Assembly: GCA_938003855.1 (NCBI GenBank)
Contig: CALKXD010000114.1
Span: 1 to 61,503, forward strand
Direction of reading: 5' to 3'
Origin: an uncultured Granulosicoccaceae bacterium
GTDB taxonomy: Bacteria; Pseudomonadota; Gammaproteobacteria; Granulosicoccales; Granulosicoccaceae
Length of the DNA stretch: 61,503 nt
Positions 9,388 through 18,046 of the stretch are shown here, piece after piece. Position 1 is the stretch's first letter. Each line of letters opens with the position of its first letter. The notes beneath the pieces were generated by a model. The model did no database searches and was not told the origin of the DNA. It saw nothing but the letters and a program-made list of their open reading frames with translations. The translations under genes and the position numbers were made by a program.

Positions 9388-9807
9388 ATGAAGAACTGCA
9401 TCAATGCGCCGGTGCGAGCATTCTTGTTGGTATCCACAGTGACAGGGGCCGCTGCAGCCGCAACCCCTGATGACTTTCTGCAGAAATTCTCGGCTCAGGC
9501 GGCGCAGTCCGAGTCAGTCCCGGTGAGTTTTTCGGTGCAGCGCGGGAAGGAGTTTTTTACCCGCACCCACGGCAATCAGTGGAGCTGTGCGTCCTGCCAT
9601 GGTGATGATCCGCGTAAATCCGGTCGGCATAAACGTACCAATAAAGCGATTGAAGCAATGGCTCCAGCAGTCAACGCCGAACGCTTTACCAGTAAGCGTC
9701 AGGTGACTAAGTGGTTTCGTCGCAACTGCAAGGATGTTCTGGCGCGCGAGTGTACGGCACAGGAAAAAGGCGACGTGCTGACTTATCTATTATCCCTCAA
9801 ACCGTGA
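9388..9807 (+). CDS. shp: SHP-type oxygen-binding monoheme cytochrome c (DUF1924)
   Basis: The 139-residue periplasmic protein has a signal peptide (cleavage near AAAAA-TPDD) and one heme c site, CASCH (Cys67, Cys70, His71). It matches the sphaeroides heme protein/DUF1924 pattern: GKEFFTRTH before the heme site, DPRKSGRHKRT after it, and RRNC-x6-C near the C-terminus. In characterised SHP the sixth heme ligand is an Asn that leaves when oxygen or NO binds; Asn114 in RRNC is the obvious candidate, and Cys115/Cys122 can form the disulfide. GAAGG upstream of the ATG serves as RBS. It is the first gene of a shp-diheme cytochrome-cytochrome b operon. Confidence 0.88.
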   Translation: MKNCINAPVRAFLLVSTVTGAAAAATPDDFLQKFSAQAAQSESVPVSFSVQRGKEFFTRTHGNQWSCASCHGDDPRKSGRHKRTNKAIEAMAPAVNAERFTSKRQVTKWFRRNCKDVLARECTAQEKGDVLTYLLSLKP

Positions 9808-9813
9808 GAGTAA

Positions 9814-10335
9814 ATGCAAATGTTATTGGTAACAACCCAAGTCAAAACTGTACTGCCCTGGCTGACCGCATCAACATTATTGCTTACCGGGTGCAATGGC
9901 ACTTTGTTGCAGTCTGCCCTTGCTGACTCCAGCTATGCCAGCGGATTGCCCTCGGTGATTAACGAGAATTGGCTGACAGAGTGCAGCAGCTGCCACATTG
10001 GCTATCTGCCTTCGATGCTGCCAGCAAGCTCGTGGTCTGCGATGATGAAAAATCTGGATAACCACTTTGGCGAAGACGCTAGTCTCGACCCTCCACTGCA
10101 GCTGGAAATACAAACCTACCTCAAAGCGAATGCCAGTCCGGTCGCGGTCAATGGCGCGACTTCGCCGCTGCTGCGAATTACCGATGCCGATTGGTTTCGA
10201 GACGAGCATCAGGAAGAGCTACCCACGACCATTTGGCGTCGGACTGACGTTAAAAGCCCATCCAACTGCAGCGCTTGTCATCGGTTGGCCGGGCAGGGTG
10301 ACTACGATGAAGACAATATAGATGTACCCGGGTAG
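9814..10335 (+). CDS. Diheme cytochrome c (DHC-like), probable electron donor to SHP
   Basis: The 173-residue exported protein has two CxxCH heme sites, CSSCH (Cys57-His61) and CSACH (Cys152-His156), about 95 residues apart, and the WSAMMKNLDNHFGEDASLD segment typical of the DHC family. In known systems DHC passes electrons from the membrane cytochrome b to SHP. The leader ends in a lipobox-like LLTGC (Cys27), so the protein may be a membrane-anchored lipoprotein rather than freely soluble. It starts 6 bases after the SHP stop and is followed 9 bases later by the cytochrome b gene. The alternative ATG at 9820 would shorten it by two residues. Confidence 0.85.
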   Translation: MQMLLVTTQVKTVLPWLTASTLLLTGCNGTLLQSALADSSYASGLPSVINENWLTECSSCHIGYLPSMLPASSWSAMMKNLDNHFGEDASLDPPLQLEIQTYLKANASPVAVNGATSPLLRITDADWFRDEHQEELPTTIWRRTDVKSPSNCSACHRLAGQGDYDEDNIDVPG

Positions 10336-10344
10336 GTCAGAACG

Positions 10345-10950
10345 ATGAATAAGGTCATGGTGTGGGATCTGCCGACGCGCTGTTTTCACTGGCTGCTTGT
10401 TGCAGGTTTTACCGGTGCAACGGTGACTGGTGATTCGGAATGGTGGCGCGATTATCACTTGCTATTCGGCTACACACTTGCGGGGCTGATAGTCTTCCGG
10501 TTGGTGTGGGGATTTGTCGGTACACGCTATGCCAGATTCAGTTCGTTCAGGTTCTGTGGTCGTCAGGTTGCGGTGTATCTGCGGTCGCTGGTTAAAAAAC
10601 CGATAGCGCACCACACGGGTCATAACCCGGCGGGCAGCTGGGTAATCTATATATTGCTGTTGCTGGCTGCTATCGCCTCTGTCACCGGGGTATTAATGGT
10701 CAATGATATCGGTGCGGATCCTGTTGAGATCATTCACGAACTATCTTCCACCGTGATGCTGTGGACGGTGGGTCTGCATATCGCCGGCGCGTTGGTCAGT
10801 AGCTTCCTGCATCGCGAGAATCTGCTGCTGGCGATGATCACCGGCCGCAAGCGGTCTGTGCACTGCGCCGGAATTGCGAATACCCGGTTGCCGGTAGCAT
10901 TGTGTCTGTTGCTGGCGGTTTTGGTGTTTTGGGTTGTGGCACTGGCATAG
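10345..10950 (+). CDS. Cytochrome b561-family membrane protein
   Basis: The 201-residue protein has four to five transmembrane helices and the b561 layout. An early His occurs in RCFHWLLVAGF, others in DYHLLFGY, and late ones in IIHELSS and GLHIAGA, as expected for bis-His b-type heme binding; WDLPTRCFHW is the usual start of this family. It should feed electrons from the quinone pool to the diheme cytochrome and on to SHP. It ends the operon. Its stop is followed after 112 bases by the convergent end of the AKR-Rid gene, with no clear terminator in between. Confidence 0.85.
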   Translation: MNKVMVWDLPTRCFHWLLVAGFTGATVTGDSEWWRDYHLLFGYTLAGLIVFRLVWGFVGTRYARFSSFRFCGRQVAVYLRSLVKKPIAHHTGHNPAGSWVIYILLLLAAIASVTGVLMVNDIGADPVEIIHELSSTVMLWTVGLHIAGALVSSFLHRENLLLAMITGRKRSVHCAGIANTRLPVALCLLLAVLVFWVVALA

Positions 10951-11062
10951 CGCTTCTCATCGGCGTACTAGTATGCGGTATTTTTCTGCCCAAACACCGT
11001 TGTGTCGTATGTGCTGCCGCCATGCTGGTAAATAGTCGTAAATTCACACTGCCGGGGTATCG

Positions 11063-12559
11063 TCAAAAACACGCGCTGGTGTCCGGTACTATTGCTTCGG
11101 CCTCGATCTCGACGGTATAGGGGCCAACCAGCGAACTGACTTCAAGCAGGGTGTTTGCGGGCAGACAGTTGTGAAAATATCGACCGTGTACCCGTGAGAC
11201 CGTTTCCCAGTGATTACAATCCGTCAGGTATATCCGGGTGCGAATTACATCGTCCAGGCTGGCACCCAAAGCAGCCAGACTCGCTGCGATTTTATCGAGT
11301 ATATAAGTGGTTTGTGCGCCGGGGTTGCTGATACCAATCGGGCGATCGAGTCCATGCGTGGCGGTAGTGCCACTGACCATGATGCGATTGCCATCGCGTA
11401 TGGCCCGGCTGAAGCCGCATATCGATTCGTAATCGCTGCCGGTAGCGATTCGCCAGCGATTTTCCCGCCCGGGAACGGCTTCCCGGCTGTAAGCGCAGGG
11501 GAGCGACTCGAGGTGATCACTGAGATCACCGGAGGCGGTAAGATAAGGGGGTTTGCGGTACTCGCTGCCGCAATCGCCGGCAATGGTGGTCAGGTTGCTG
11601 CTCGCATCCTCGATACGCTGCATATCATCCGCGTCCAGAGTAAGCGACAGTAGTTGCTGGTTACTGTCATGATGGACAGTGTGCGTAAGACGAGCGCCGA
11701 CAATAACACCCGCGACTGCCGCTTGCTGGATCACCCAGCGAGCGGCTACGTTGGCAATGGATACAGCGTGCTTTTCGGCGATTGACATCAGTGTTTGCAT
11801 CACTCTCTGATAGCTCGCCCAGCCACCGGTGGCGTTGATGAAGCGATGGTATTTCATCTTGCTCCAGTCAGTGATGTTGTTAGGCTCTAGCTGGTTTAGC
11901 CATTGGTCTGTCAGAAATCCGCCTGCCAGCGTGCCATAGGCCAGCAAGCCGATATCGTGCTGAAGGCAGAGGTCGGTCATGTTGCCAAGGGCGCGACGAT
12001 CAAGCACCGACAGACACACTTGATTGCTGTCTACTTCAAAGCCGCAGGAAATCAGCACCTGTAAATGGTCGGTGTCGAAATTTGTAGTACCAATGTGCTT
12101 AATCCAGCCTTCCTGCTTAAGTTGCATCAGGCTGTCCATGACATCTATATAGCCCGGGTGCTCGAAGGTCCACCAGTGCAGTTGCAATAGATCAATGCAC
12201 TCGACGCCCAAACGTTCCATGCGCTCGGCGATGCCGCGGCGTACATCCTCAGGCTGGCACTGATCCGGTTGCGGGCACCATTTGGTGTATAGCTTCAGGG
12301 GTGTTTCGCTGTCGCTGTTGTCGTTCAGTAGTTTTGCTTTGGCGGCACCGGCGATCAGTTCGGCACTGCCGTAGTGGTCGGCCATATCAAAGCAATGAAA
12401 TCCCGCGTTGCTGTAGTCGAGCAGCGCTGTGGCTGCGTGGTCGCGATCGAGCTCGGTACCGCCACGTTCCAGATCGGCCACCTGCCACAGGCCGGTGACG
12501 ATAGGGTTGTCCTGCAGACCCAGTGATTGCTTAAATGTGTAGTCAGGTTTTGCGGACAA
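11063..12559 (-). CDS. Aldo/keto reductase fused to a Rid (YjgF/YER057c/UK114) domain
   Basis: The 498-residue protein is one uninterrupted frame. Residues about 10-355 form an aldo/keto reductase barrel with the full tetrad: Asp/Tyr in FDMADHYG, Lys in LYTKW and His in LLQLHWW. Residues about 365-498 form a Rid-family domain (ISGTTATHG-like core, DVIRTRIYLTD, VEIEAEAIV). At the position of the catalytic Arg105 of E. coli RidA (PARSCVEV) this domain has Asn (PANTLLEV), so it is not expected to be a classical imine deaminase. A reductase joined to a Rid domain suggests handling of an unstable imine/enamine or carbonyl intermediate. It is the last gene of the kynureninase-like operon, 55 bases after the other aldo/keto reductase. 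Confidence 0.88.
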   Translation of the reverse strand: MSAKPDYTFKQSLGLQDNPIVTGLWQVADLERGGTELDRDHAATALLDYSNAGFHCFDMADHYGSAELIAGAAKAKLLNDNSDSETPLKLYTKWCPQPDQCQPEDVRRGIAERMERLGVECIDLLQLHWWTFEHPGYIDVMDSLMQLKQEGWIKHIGTTNFDTDHLQVLISCGFEVDSNQVCLSVLDRRALGNMTDLCLQHDIGLLAYGTLAGGFLTDQWLNQLEPNNITDWSKMKYHRFINATGGWASYQRVMQTLMSIAEKHAVSIANVAARWVIQQAAVAGVIVGARLTHTVHHDSNQQLLSLTLDADDMQRIEDASSNLTTIAGDCGSEYRKPPYLTASGDLSDHLESLPCAYSREAVPGRENRWRIATGSDYESICGFSRAIRDGNRIMVSGTTATHGLDRPIGISNPGAQTTYILDKIAASLAALGASLDDVIRTRIYLTDCNHWETVSRVHGRYFHNCLPANTLLEVSSLVGPYTVEIEAEAIVPDTSACF

Positions 12560-12614
12560 CGGTTTGCCTCATGATCAGTTGCGGGTGGTTTGTTGTGTTG
12601 GTATTCAGTGTGGG

Positions 12615-13664
12615 CTAATTCGCGTTCAGGTTGTATTTCATGATGCGTCCGTGCGGCCCGTTGCGATCACGCTCCAACCCGTACACCGGCCCGGCCACCG
12701 CCGTCGCATGACTCAGGACGTCGGCGATCTGTTGTTTGTCAGCCGGGGTGAGTTGAACGTCGAATACTGAGAGTGTCTGATCCAGGTGGCGTGCCGTTCT
12801 GGCACCGATAATAGCGGCTGCCACACCGGGCTGCTCCAGCATATAGGCGGTAGCGATGCTGGAGATACCTGTGCCATGCCGGCGGCCGACATCGGCCAGT
12901 GTCCGCAGTAGTTTTTGCAATAGTGCCCATCCGCCGAAGTCTTCTATAATCAGTCGGTACTTGATAAGTGACCGATTTTCAAATTCAAATCCCGGATCGG
13001 GCTTGCCTAGCCAGGTATCGGTAAGAAAGCCACCGGCCAGTACCCCGTAACACAGTATCTGTATGTTACTGCGCTGACACCACAGGCTGAAGTCGCCGGC
13101 GGGTCGGATATCAAGCAGCGAGTATTGCACCTGAGCGGATACCAGATCAAAGTCGTTAGCGACAAAAAGCTGCATGGCAGTTTCGTCCCAGTTGGTACAG
13201 GCCAGGTACTTTATTTTGCCTTTGTTGCGTAAGTGTTTCAGGTGTTCCAGTGCAGTCAGCGGGTCACCAATGGACAGATCCCACCAGTAGAACTGTACCA
13301 GGTGCAATTGATCTATCTTCAGGCGTTGCAGTGATCTGTCGATGATTTTTTCTATATCGTGGTGTTGGAGTTGCGCCAGTTTATCGAGATCCGGTACCAG
13401 TTTGGTGTGTACCTGAACCGCGTCAACCGCGGCATTGCCATCGCGTTGTCGCAGCCGCTGAATGGCGTCGCCAATCATCTCTTCAACACCGGTATAGATA
13501 TCGGCGCAATCAAAAGTGGTGATGCCGGCATCTATAAAGCGCACCATATCGTTGATGGCCTGGTTGCGGTCAAAGGTGCCATGGCCCCCCGCGAGTTGCC
13601 AGCCGCCTTTGATAATTTTGCTGATCGAGTAACCCGGTCGTAACTCCTTGCGGCTGACCCTCAT
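12615..13664 (-). CDS. Aldo/keto reductase lacking the catalytic His
   Basis: The 349-residue cytosolic reductase starts at ATG 13664 (MRVSRKEL), whose ATGA overlaps the upstream stop; an in-frame ATG ten codons earlier lies inside the upstream gene. Barrel signatures are FDCADIYTG (Asp, Tyr), VQVHTKL (Lys), YGVLAGGFLTD, and the cofactor-end segment AAIIGARTARHL. Where the usual His occurs (LLQLHWW in the paralogue at 11063-12559) this protein has Tyr (LVQFYWW). Catalysis may therefore be altered, as in AKRs with substituted His. The two AKRs share several motifs (DTDHLQ/DETAMQ, GGW, VIxGAR) and probably arose by duplication. It is fourth in the kynureninase-like operon. Confidence 0.87.
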   Translation of the reverse strand: MRVSRKELRPGYSISKIIKGGWQLAGGHGTFDRNQAINDMVRFIDAGITTFDCADIYTGVEEMIGDAIQRLRQRDGNAAVDAVQVHTKLVPDLDKLAQLQHHDIEKIIDRSLQRLKIDQLHLVQFYWWDLSIGDPLTALEHLKHLRNKGKIKYLACTNWDETAMQLFVANDFDLVSAQVQYSLLDIRPAGDFSLWCQRSNIQILCYGVLAGGFLTDTWLGKPDPGFEFENRSLIKYRLIIEDFGGWALLQKLLRTLADVGRRHGTGISSIATAYMLEQPGVAAAIIGARTARHLDQTLSVFDVQLTPADKQQIADVLSHATAVAGPVYGLERDRNGPHGRIMKYNLNAN

Positions 13665-14038
13665 GGCGATGTATTCCCGGTTGATTTGTCCCAATAGGGA
13701 ACGCCCCGCTGATCAGGTAATCCGGTGGTTTCTGCATGGGTGAATTGCCGCTTTGTGGTGCGGCTGATCAGAAACTGCCCGCCGCAGTGAGGGTCGGGAC
13801 AGGCGATGACCGCATCAGTGCTGATCCAGTCGCTGGCATCGGTATCGCGCTGTTTTGCCGGAAGCAAAGGCAATAGAGCGGCAAGCGGGTACAGTGGAAA
13901 GCTGCCGTTGGGGCCAAATATAATATTCTCGCCCTCGACCAGGAAGTAGTCGCCTGCCTGGTGATTGCACACCATCGGTTTGTCTGTGGCGATCACTTCG
14001 ATTTTAAGATCGTAGAGCCAGAATGTCGCCTCAGTCAT
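13661..14038 (-). CDS. Small conserved protein, TIGR04076-like
   Basis: The 125-residue soluble protein starts at 14038 (MTEATFWL) and overlaps both neighbours: 8 bases with the SRPBCC gene and 4 with the AKR. It has a beta-rich N-terminal half (LYDLKIEVIA, CNHQAGDYFLVEGENI) and a Cys/His-containing segment, CPDPHCGG, that could bind metal. The pattern recalls the TIGR04076 family of small enzyme-associated proteins of unknown role, but the match is made by eye. Tight overlap in the operon suggests a subunit or partner of the pathway enzymes. Confidence 0.6.
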   Translation of the reverse strand: MTEATFWLYDLKIEVIATDKPMVCNHQAGDYFLVEGENIIFGPNGSFPLYPLAALLPLLPAKQRDTDASDWISTDAVIACPDPHCGGQFLISRTTKRQFTHAETTGLPDQRGVPYWDKSTGNTSP

Positions 14039-14489
14039 AGGGTTCTCTGCGGTGATCATAGCCGGTTTCAATCAGTGATTTAATCAACCTGACTTCAACG
14101 GCATGGGTTTCTGTTAAGCCGCACCAGCGTGCGTCGTCCATGTCGGTGCCGCGTAGTGCCACCATCAGTAGCATGCTGCTTTGATCACCGGCACCGAATT
14201 CAACACCCGAAATGACCCGGGCGAATATACGCGATGTCATTGATTGGAGGTTGTGGCCCACCTGATAGTCAATCAAGCGCTGCTCGTGGTGAGGCAATAC
14301 CCTGACATATATAGCGCTGCCATCATGCATCGCTTTGCCTTGTACCAGTCCCGGGTCTATTAACTCAATGCGCCAGGTGCCGAACGACCAGAGATCGAGC
14401 TTGCTGGCATCAGCCATGAAGTCAAACACGTCATCGGCTGCACAGTTAATCACGGCACTGGCAATATCGCTGGTCATAAGTGAACTCAA
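14031..14489 (-). CDS. SRPBCC/START-like ligand-binding protein
   Basis: The 152-residue protein has the layout of an SRPBCC (Bet v1/polyketide-cyclase-like) fold: an N-terminal strand then CAADDVFDFMADASKLDLWSFG, central strands, and a C-terminal helix containing KSLIETGYD. Such proteins bind hydrophobic ligands, and some are cyclases or hydrolases. There is no signal peptide. It is second in the operon, 44 bases after the kynureninase-like gene, and its stop overlaps the next start. The family call is by pattern only; the ligand is unknown. Confidence 0.65.
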   Translation of the reverse strand: MSSLMTSDIASAVINCAADDVFDFMADASKLDLWSFGTWRIELIDPGLVQGKAMHDGSAIYVRVLPHHEQRLIDYQVGHNLQSMTSRIFARVISGVEFGAGDQSSMLLMVALRGTDMDDARWCGLTETHAVEVRLIKSLIETGYDHRREPYD

Positions 14490-14533
14490 GGGAAATAAGT
14501 GACCGCTGGCGGGTAAGCGTTTAACGGTAACTG

Positions 14534-15781
14534 CTACACCGAGACTTTCTGGTATTTTTCATCCCGCCAGCTTTCGGAATGCAGAATAACTTTTAAACGT
14601 TCGACAGTGCTCCAGATGTCTTCGAAGCTCAGGTACAGAGCGCCGAGACCAAAGCGCAGTGCATTGGGCTTTCGGAAAGAGCCAACCACACCGGCGGCCA
14701 GCAATGCCTCGCACAGGGGACCCGCACCCTGGTGGGAAAAACCTATATGCCCGCCACGCAGGTTGTAGTCGTGTGGTGTATTAACCGTTACGCCGAGCTC
14801 ACCGCATTCCTGTTCCAGTAGTTTTATAAGCAAATTGCCTAGCGCCTTGTGCTTAGCCCACAATTGCGTGGCATCTACTTCGCGCCATATTTCAGCTGCA
14901 CAGCTAAACACTTCATTGGCAATCACGGCCGGGGTGCCGGTGGCGTGTCTCCAGGTACCCTGGTGCGGGGTGTAGTCGGTTGCAAAAGCGAAGACATCAC
15001 CATGCCCCATCCAGCCACAGATCGTGGGCCAGGCTTTGTCGCCGTGTTGCGGGTGCACCCAGCAATAGGCAGCGCCGCCAGGGCCGCCACACAGATATTT
15101 ATAGCCGCAGCCAACCGCGAAGTCGGCCTGGCTTGCCATTAAGTCGACCGGTATGGCACCGGCTGAATGCGACAAATCCCACACCGTTAATGCACCTGCC
15201 TGATGTGCACGCTTGTTGATGTCTGCCATGTCCCAGCGTTCACCTGAACGGTAGTCGACATGGCTCAGGTAGATCACAGCGGTGTCGGGTCCAATACTGT
15301 CAATCAGTGCCTGTCGGGATTCGCAGATGCGGATAACGGGGTTGTCGGCCAGTGTACCGGGAAGTCCCTGCGCCACGTACAGGTCGGTTGGAAAGTTGCT
15401 GTCCTCGGTCAGGATCACGCTGCCACTTTGTCGTACACGCCACGCATAGGTGAGTAGTTTGTACAGATTTACTGTGGTGTTGTCGCAGGCAAGCACATCG
15501 TTTGGGCCGGCTCCGATCAGATGGGATATTGCTGCACCGATCTGAAACGGTCGCTCCATCCATTCGAAGTGGTTCCAGCCCTGCCGCCGTAGTTCAACCC
15601 ACGCACTGTCAAAGAATGTCTGCATGTGTGCGGGCACGGTAGCCGGCATCGCCCCCATTGAATTGGCGTCGAGAAAAATGGTGTCGGCCTGTGGCGCCTG
15701 AAAACGCGAGCGAAAGGGTGCCAGCGGATCCTGTGTATCCATGCGCTGGCAATCGTCCCGGGTTATTTTCTGTGACGCCAT
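14534..15781 (-). CDS. kynU: Kynureninase-like PLP enzyme (aminotransferase class V fold)
   Basis: The 415-residue PLP enzyme matches kynureninase, which cleaves L-kynurenine to anthranilate and alanine. It shows FLDANSMGAMP at the substrate end, NTTVNLYKLL, the WDLSHSAGAIPVDL motif with the cofactor-binding Asp, the Schiff-base Lys228 in GCGYKYLCGGPG, and GHIGFSH and LRFGLGALYLSF near the C-terminus. It heads a five-gene operon whose other members (SRPBCC, a small CPDP protein, AKR, AKR-Rid) are not part of the standard kynurenine pathway, and no kynA or kynB is nearby. The true substrate may therefore be a kynurenine analogue. The minus-strand operon is divergent from hyuAB. Confidence 0.85.
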   Translation of the reverse strand: MASQKITRDDCQRMDTQDPLAPFRSRFQAPQADTIFLDANSMGAMPATVPAHMQTFFDSAWVELRRQGWNHFEWMERPFQIGAAISHLIGAGPNDVLACDNTTVNLYKLLTYAWRVRQSGSVILTEDSNFPTDLYVAQGLPGTLADNPVIRICESRQALIDSIGPDTAVIYLSHVDYRSGERWDMADINKRAHQAGALTVWDLSHSAGAIPVDLMASQADFAVGCGYKYLCGGPGGAAYCWVHPQHGDKAWPTICGWMGHGDVFAFATDYTPHQGTWRHATGTPAVIANEVFSCAAEIWREVDATQLWAKHKALGNLLIKLLEQECGELGVTVNTPHDYNLRGGHIGFSHQGAGPLCEALLAAGVVGSFRKPNALRFGLGALYLSFEDIWSTVERLKVILHSESWRDEKYQKVSV

Positions 15782-15943
15782 GTTTTCTCTCCGTCTGTGG
15801 TTGAAAGGCTATCATGTCTGACCAGTGTTGCGAAGGTAGGCCGAAGTGAGTCGCCAATGCGCAGCACTTGCTGCTCAGAACCGCAATACGGTGCTGGAAA
15901 TTTGCCATAATGAAAATTGTGTCCGGGAATCAGGAACCATACC

Positions 15944-18046
15944 GTGAATCAATCTGCAAGCGATCAGACCTGTCGTCTGGCAGTGGATATCGGAGGCACT
16001 TTCACCGATGTCGTGCTCGAGTCGGCTGGCGGTCGAACAACGTCCAAAGTTCTGACTACACACCGTGCGCCGGAGCAGGGTGTGATGCAGGGTATCGAGC
16101 AGGTGCTGCAGTTATCAGGTAGTCATGCAGCTGATGTTCAGATTGTTATCCACGGCACCACACTGGCGACCAATGCCTTAATCGAACGCAAGGGGGCGAA
16201 GACTGCATTTCTGACAACTGGCGGGTTTCGCGATATTCTCGAGATGGGCTTTGAGAAGCGCTTTGCACAGTACAACCTGGACGCGCGGCGACCGGCACCG
16301 CTGGTGCCACGTGCGCGGCGCTACACCGTACCGGAAAGAATCACCGCCAGTGGCCGCATTGTACAGCCGTTGGATCACGCGGCCGTGCGCGATGCCGCGA
16401 CGGCCATGCGGGCTGCTGGTGTTGAGGCGGTTGCGATTGGTTTTTTACACGCCTATGCGCACCCCCGGCACGAGCGCGAGGCGGCGCAGATTCTAACGCC
16501 GTTGTTACCTGATGCCACGGTGTGTCTGTCCAGTGAAGTGTGTCCGGAGATGCGTGAGTATGAGCGCTTTTCAACTACCGTAGCCAATGCCTATATACGG
16601 CCGCTTATGGCGGGTTATCTAGCGCAGTTAAAAGAGCGCCTGGTCGACGCCGGCTTTGCCTGTCCTGCGTTTTTGATGATGTCCGGTGGTGGACTCACCA
16701 CGCTTGATCATGCGATGCGATTACCCGTTCGTCTGGTCGAATCCGGTCCTGCCGGTGGTGCGATTCTGGCGGCGGATATCGCCCGCTCGCGCCAGCTTGA
16801 CTCAGTACTGGCGTTTGATATGGGGGGCACCACGGCAAAGATCTGCCTGATCGAAAACGGTCAGCCGGATCGCAGCCGCAGCTTTGAAATAGCCCGCGAA
16901 TATCGTGATATGAAAGGCAGTGGTCTGCCGGTGCGCATACCGGTTATAGAGATGGTGGAGATAGGGGCCGGCGGTGGGTCTATTGCAAGGATCGATGAAA
17001 TGCGTCGTATTAGAGTAGGGCCGGACAGTGCCGGTTCTGACCCGGGCCCGGTGGCCTATAACGGTGGGGGCACACAACCCACCGTCACTGACGCGAATCT
17101 GGTGCTGGGCAAAATAGATCCTGAAGCATTTGCCGGTGGCCATATTGTGCTCGACAGCAGTGGCGCTCATGCTGCCATACAGCAGTCAATTGGCATGCCA
17201 CTGGATATAGAAGGATTCTGGCCGGCTGCCGGTATTGTTGAAATCGTCGAGGAGAATATGGCAAACGCCGCCCAGGTTCACGCCATTGAACGGGGGCGTG
17301 AGCCTTCTGAGTACACCATGATTGCGTTTGGTGGCGGCGCTCCTTTGCATGCCGCAAGGCTCGCTGAAAAGCTCGGCATCGGAAAAATAATCGTACCGGT
17401 CGGCGCCGGTGTGGGGTCTGCAATCGGTTTTCTGCGAGCGCCGGTCTCATACCAACTGGTGCGAAGCTTTCGCACCACGCTTAGTGCAATGGATCTGCCC
17501 GGTCTCAATGCATTGCTAGACGACATGACTGATCAGGCGCTTGCGGTGGTCAGAGAAGGGGCCGGACTCCATGAACTGCTGCATGAGCGTCTGGTGGAAC
17601 TACGCTACCTTGGCCAGGGACATGAATTATCAATAGACTTACCGGTCGCGACTTTACGCGCTGATGACCTTCCGCATCTGCGCCATCAGTTTGAAGTTCT
17701 TTATGAAAAAATCTATGGTCTGACGATGCCTGACGCAGAAGTCGAGTGTGTTTCGTGGTCGGTGACGGTTGGTACTGCACCGCAATCGAGTGACCCTGTC
17801 GCCGCGATGACCGGCAATAATGCCGTGGCGTCTGATATGTTGCGGAAAGTCTACGATGCAAGTACCGGTGCGATGATTGATTACCGCATCTATCAGCGGT
17901 CGGCTCTGCAACCGGCGGACAGCTTCAACGGCCCGGCGGTTATCGTTGAAGAGGAAACCAGCACCATCGTGCCCACCGGGTTTACCGTACAGGTTGATGC
18001 CGGTGGTGCTCTGGTGATCAACAGAAACAGGCAGCAAAAATCATGA
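15944..18046 (+). CDS. hyuA: Hydantoinase/oxoprolinase subunit A (ATP-dependent)
   Basis: The 700-residue subunit belongs to the N-methylhydantoinase A/5-oxoprolinase family, which opens cyclic amides with ATP. The GTG start at 15944 is preferred because CAGGAACC precedes it; an in-frame TTG at 15917 has no such site. Signatures are LAVDIGGTFTDVVLE at the N-terminus, HGTTLATNALIERKGAKT, the middle ATP-binding DMGGTTAKICLIENG, and the C-terminal ELRYLGQGHEL. It overlaps hyuB by four bases. The head-to-head arrangement with the kynureninase-like operon suggests shared control over catabolism of a cyclic nitrogen compound, which is inference. Confidence 0.92.
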   Translation: MNQSASDQTCRLAVDIGGTFTDVVLESAGGRTTSKVLTTHRAPEQGVMQGIEQVLQLSGSHAADVQIVIHGTTLATNALIERKGAKTAFLTTGGFRDILEMGFEKRFAQYNLDARRPAPLVPRARRYTVPERITASGRIVQPLDHAAVRDAATAMRAAGVEAVAIGFLHAYAHPRHEREAAQILTPLLPDATVCLSSEVCPEMREYERFSTTVANAYIRPLMAGYLAQLKERLVDAGFACPAFLMMSGGGLTTLDHAMRLPVRLVESGPAGGAILAADIARSRQLDSVLAFDMGGTTAKICLIENGQPDRSRSFEIAREYRDMKGSGLPVRIPVIEMVEIGAGGGSIARIDEMRRIRVGPDSAGSDPGPVAYNGGGTQPTVTDANLVLGKIDPEAFAGGHIVLDSSGAHAAIQQSIGMPLDIEGFWPAAGIVEIVEENMANAAQVHAIERGREPSEYTMIAFGGGAPLHAARLAEKLGIGKIIVPVGAGVGSAIGFLRAPVSYQLVRSFRTTLSAMDLPGLNALLDDMTDQALAVVREGAGLHELLHERLVELRYLGQGHELSIDLPVATLRADDLPHLRHQFEVLYEKIYGLTMPDAEVECVSWSVTVGTAPQSSDPVAAMTGNNAVASDMLRKVYDASTGAMIDYRIYQRSALQPADSFNGPAVIVEEETSTIVPTGFTVQVDAGGALVINRNRQQKS

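Noticed and set aside
11063-12559. Frameshift or missed stop between the AKR and Rid parts
   Set aside because: The frame is continuous with normal codon use through the junction, so a real fusion is the simpler reading.
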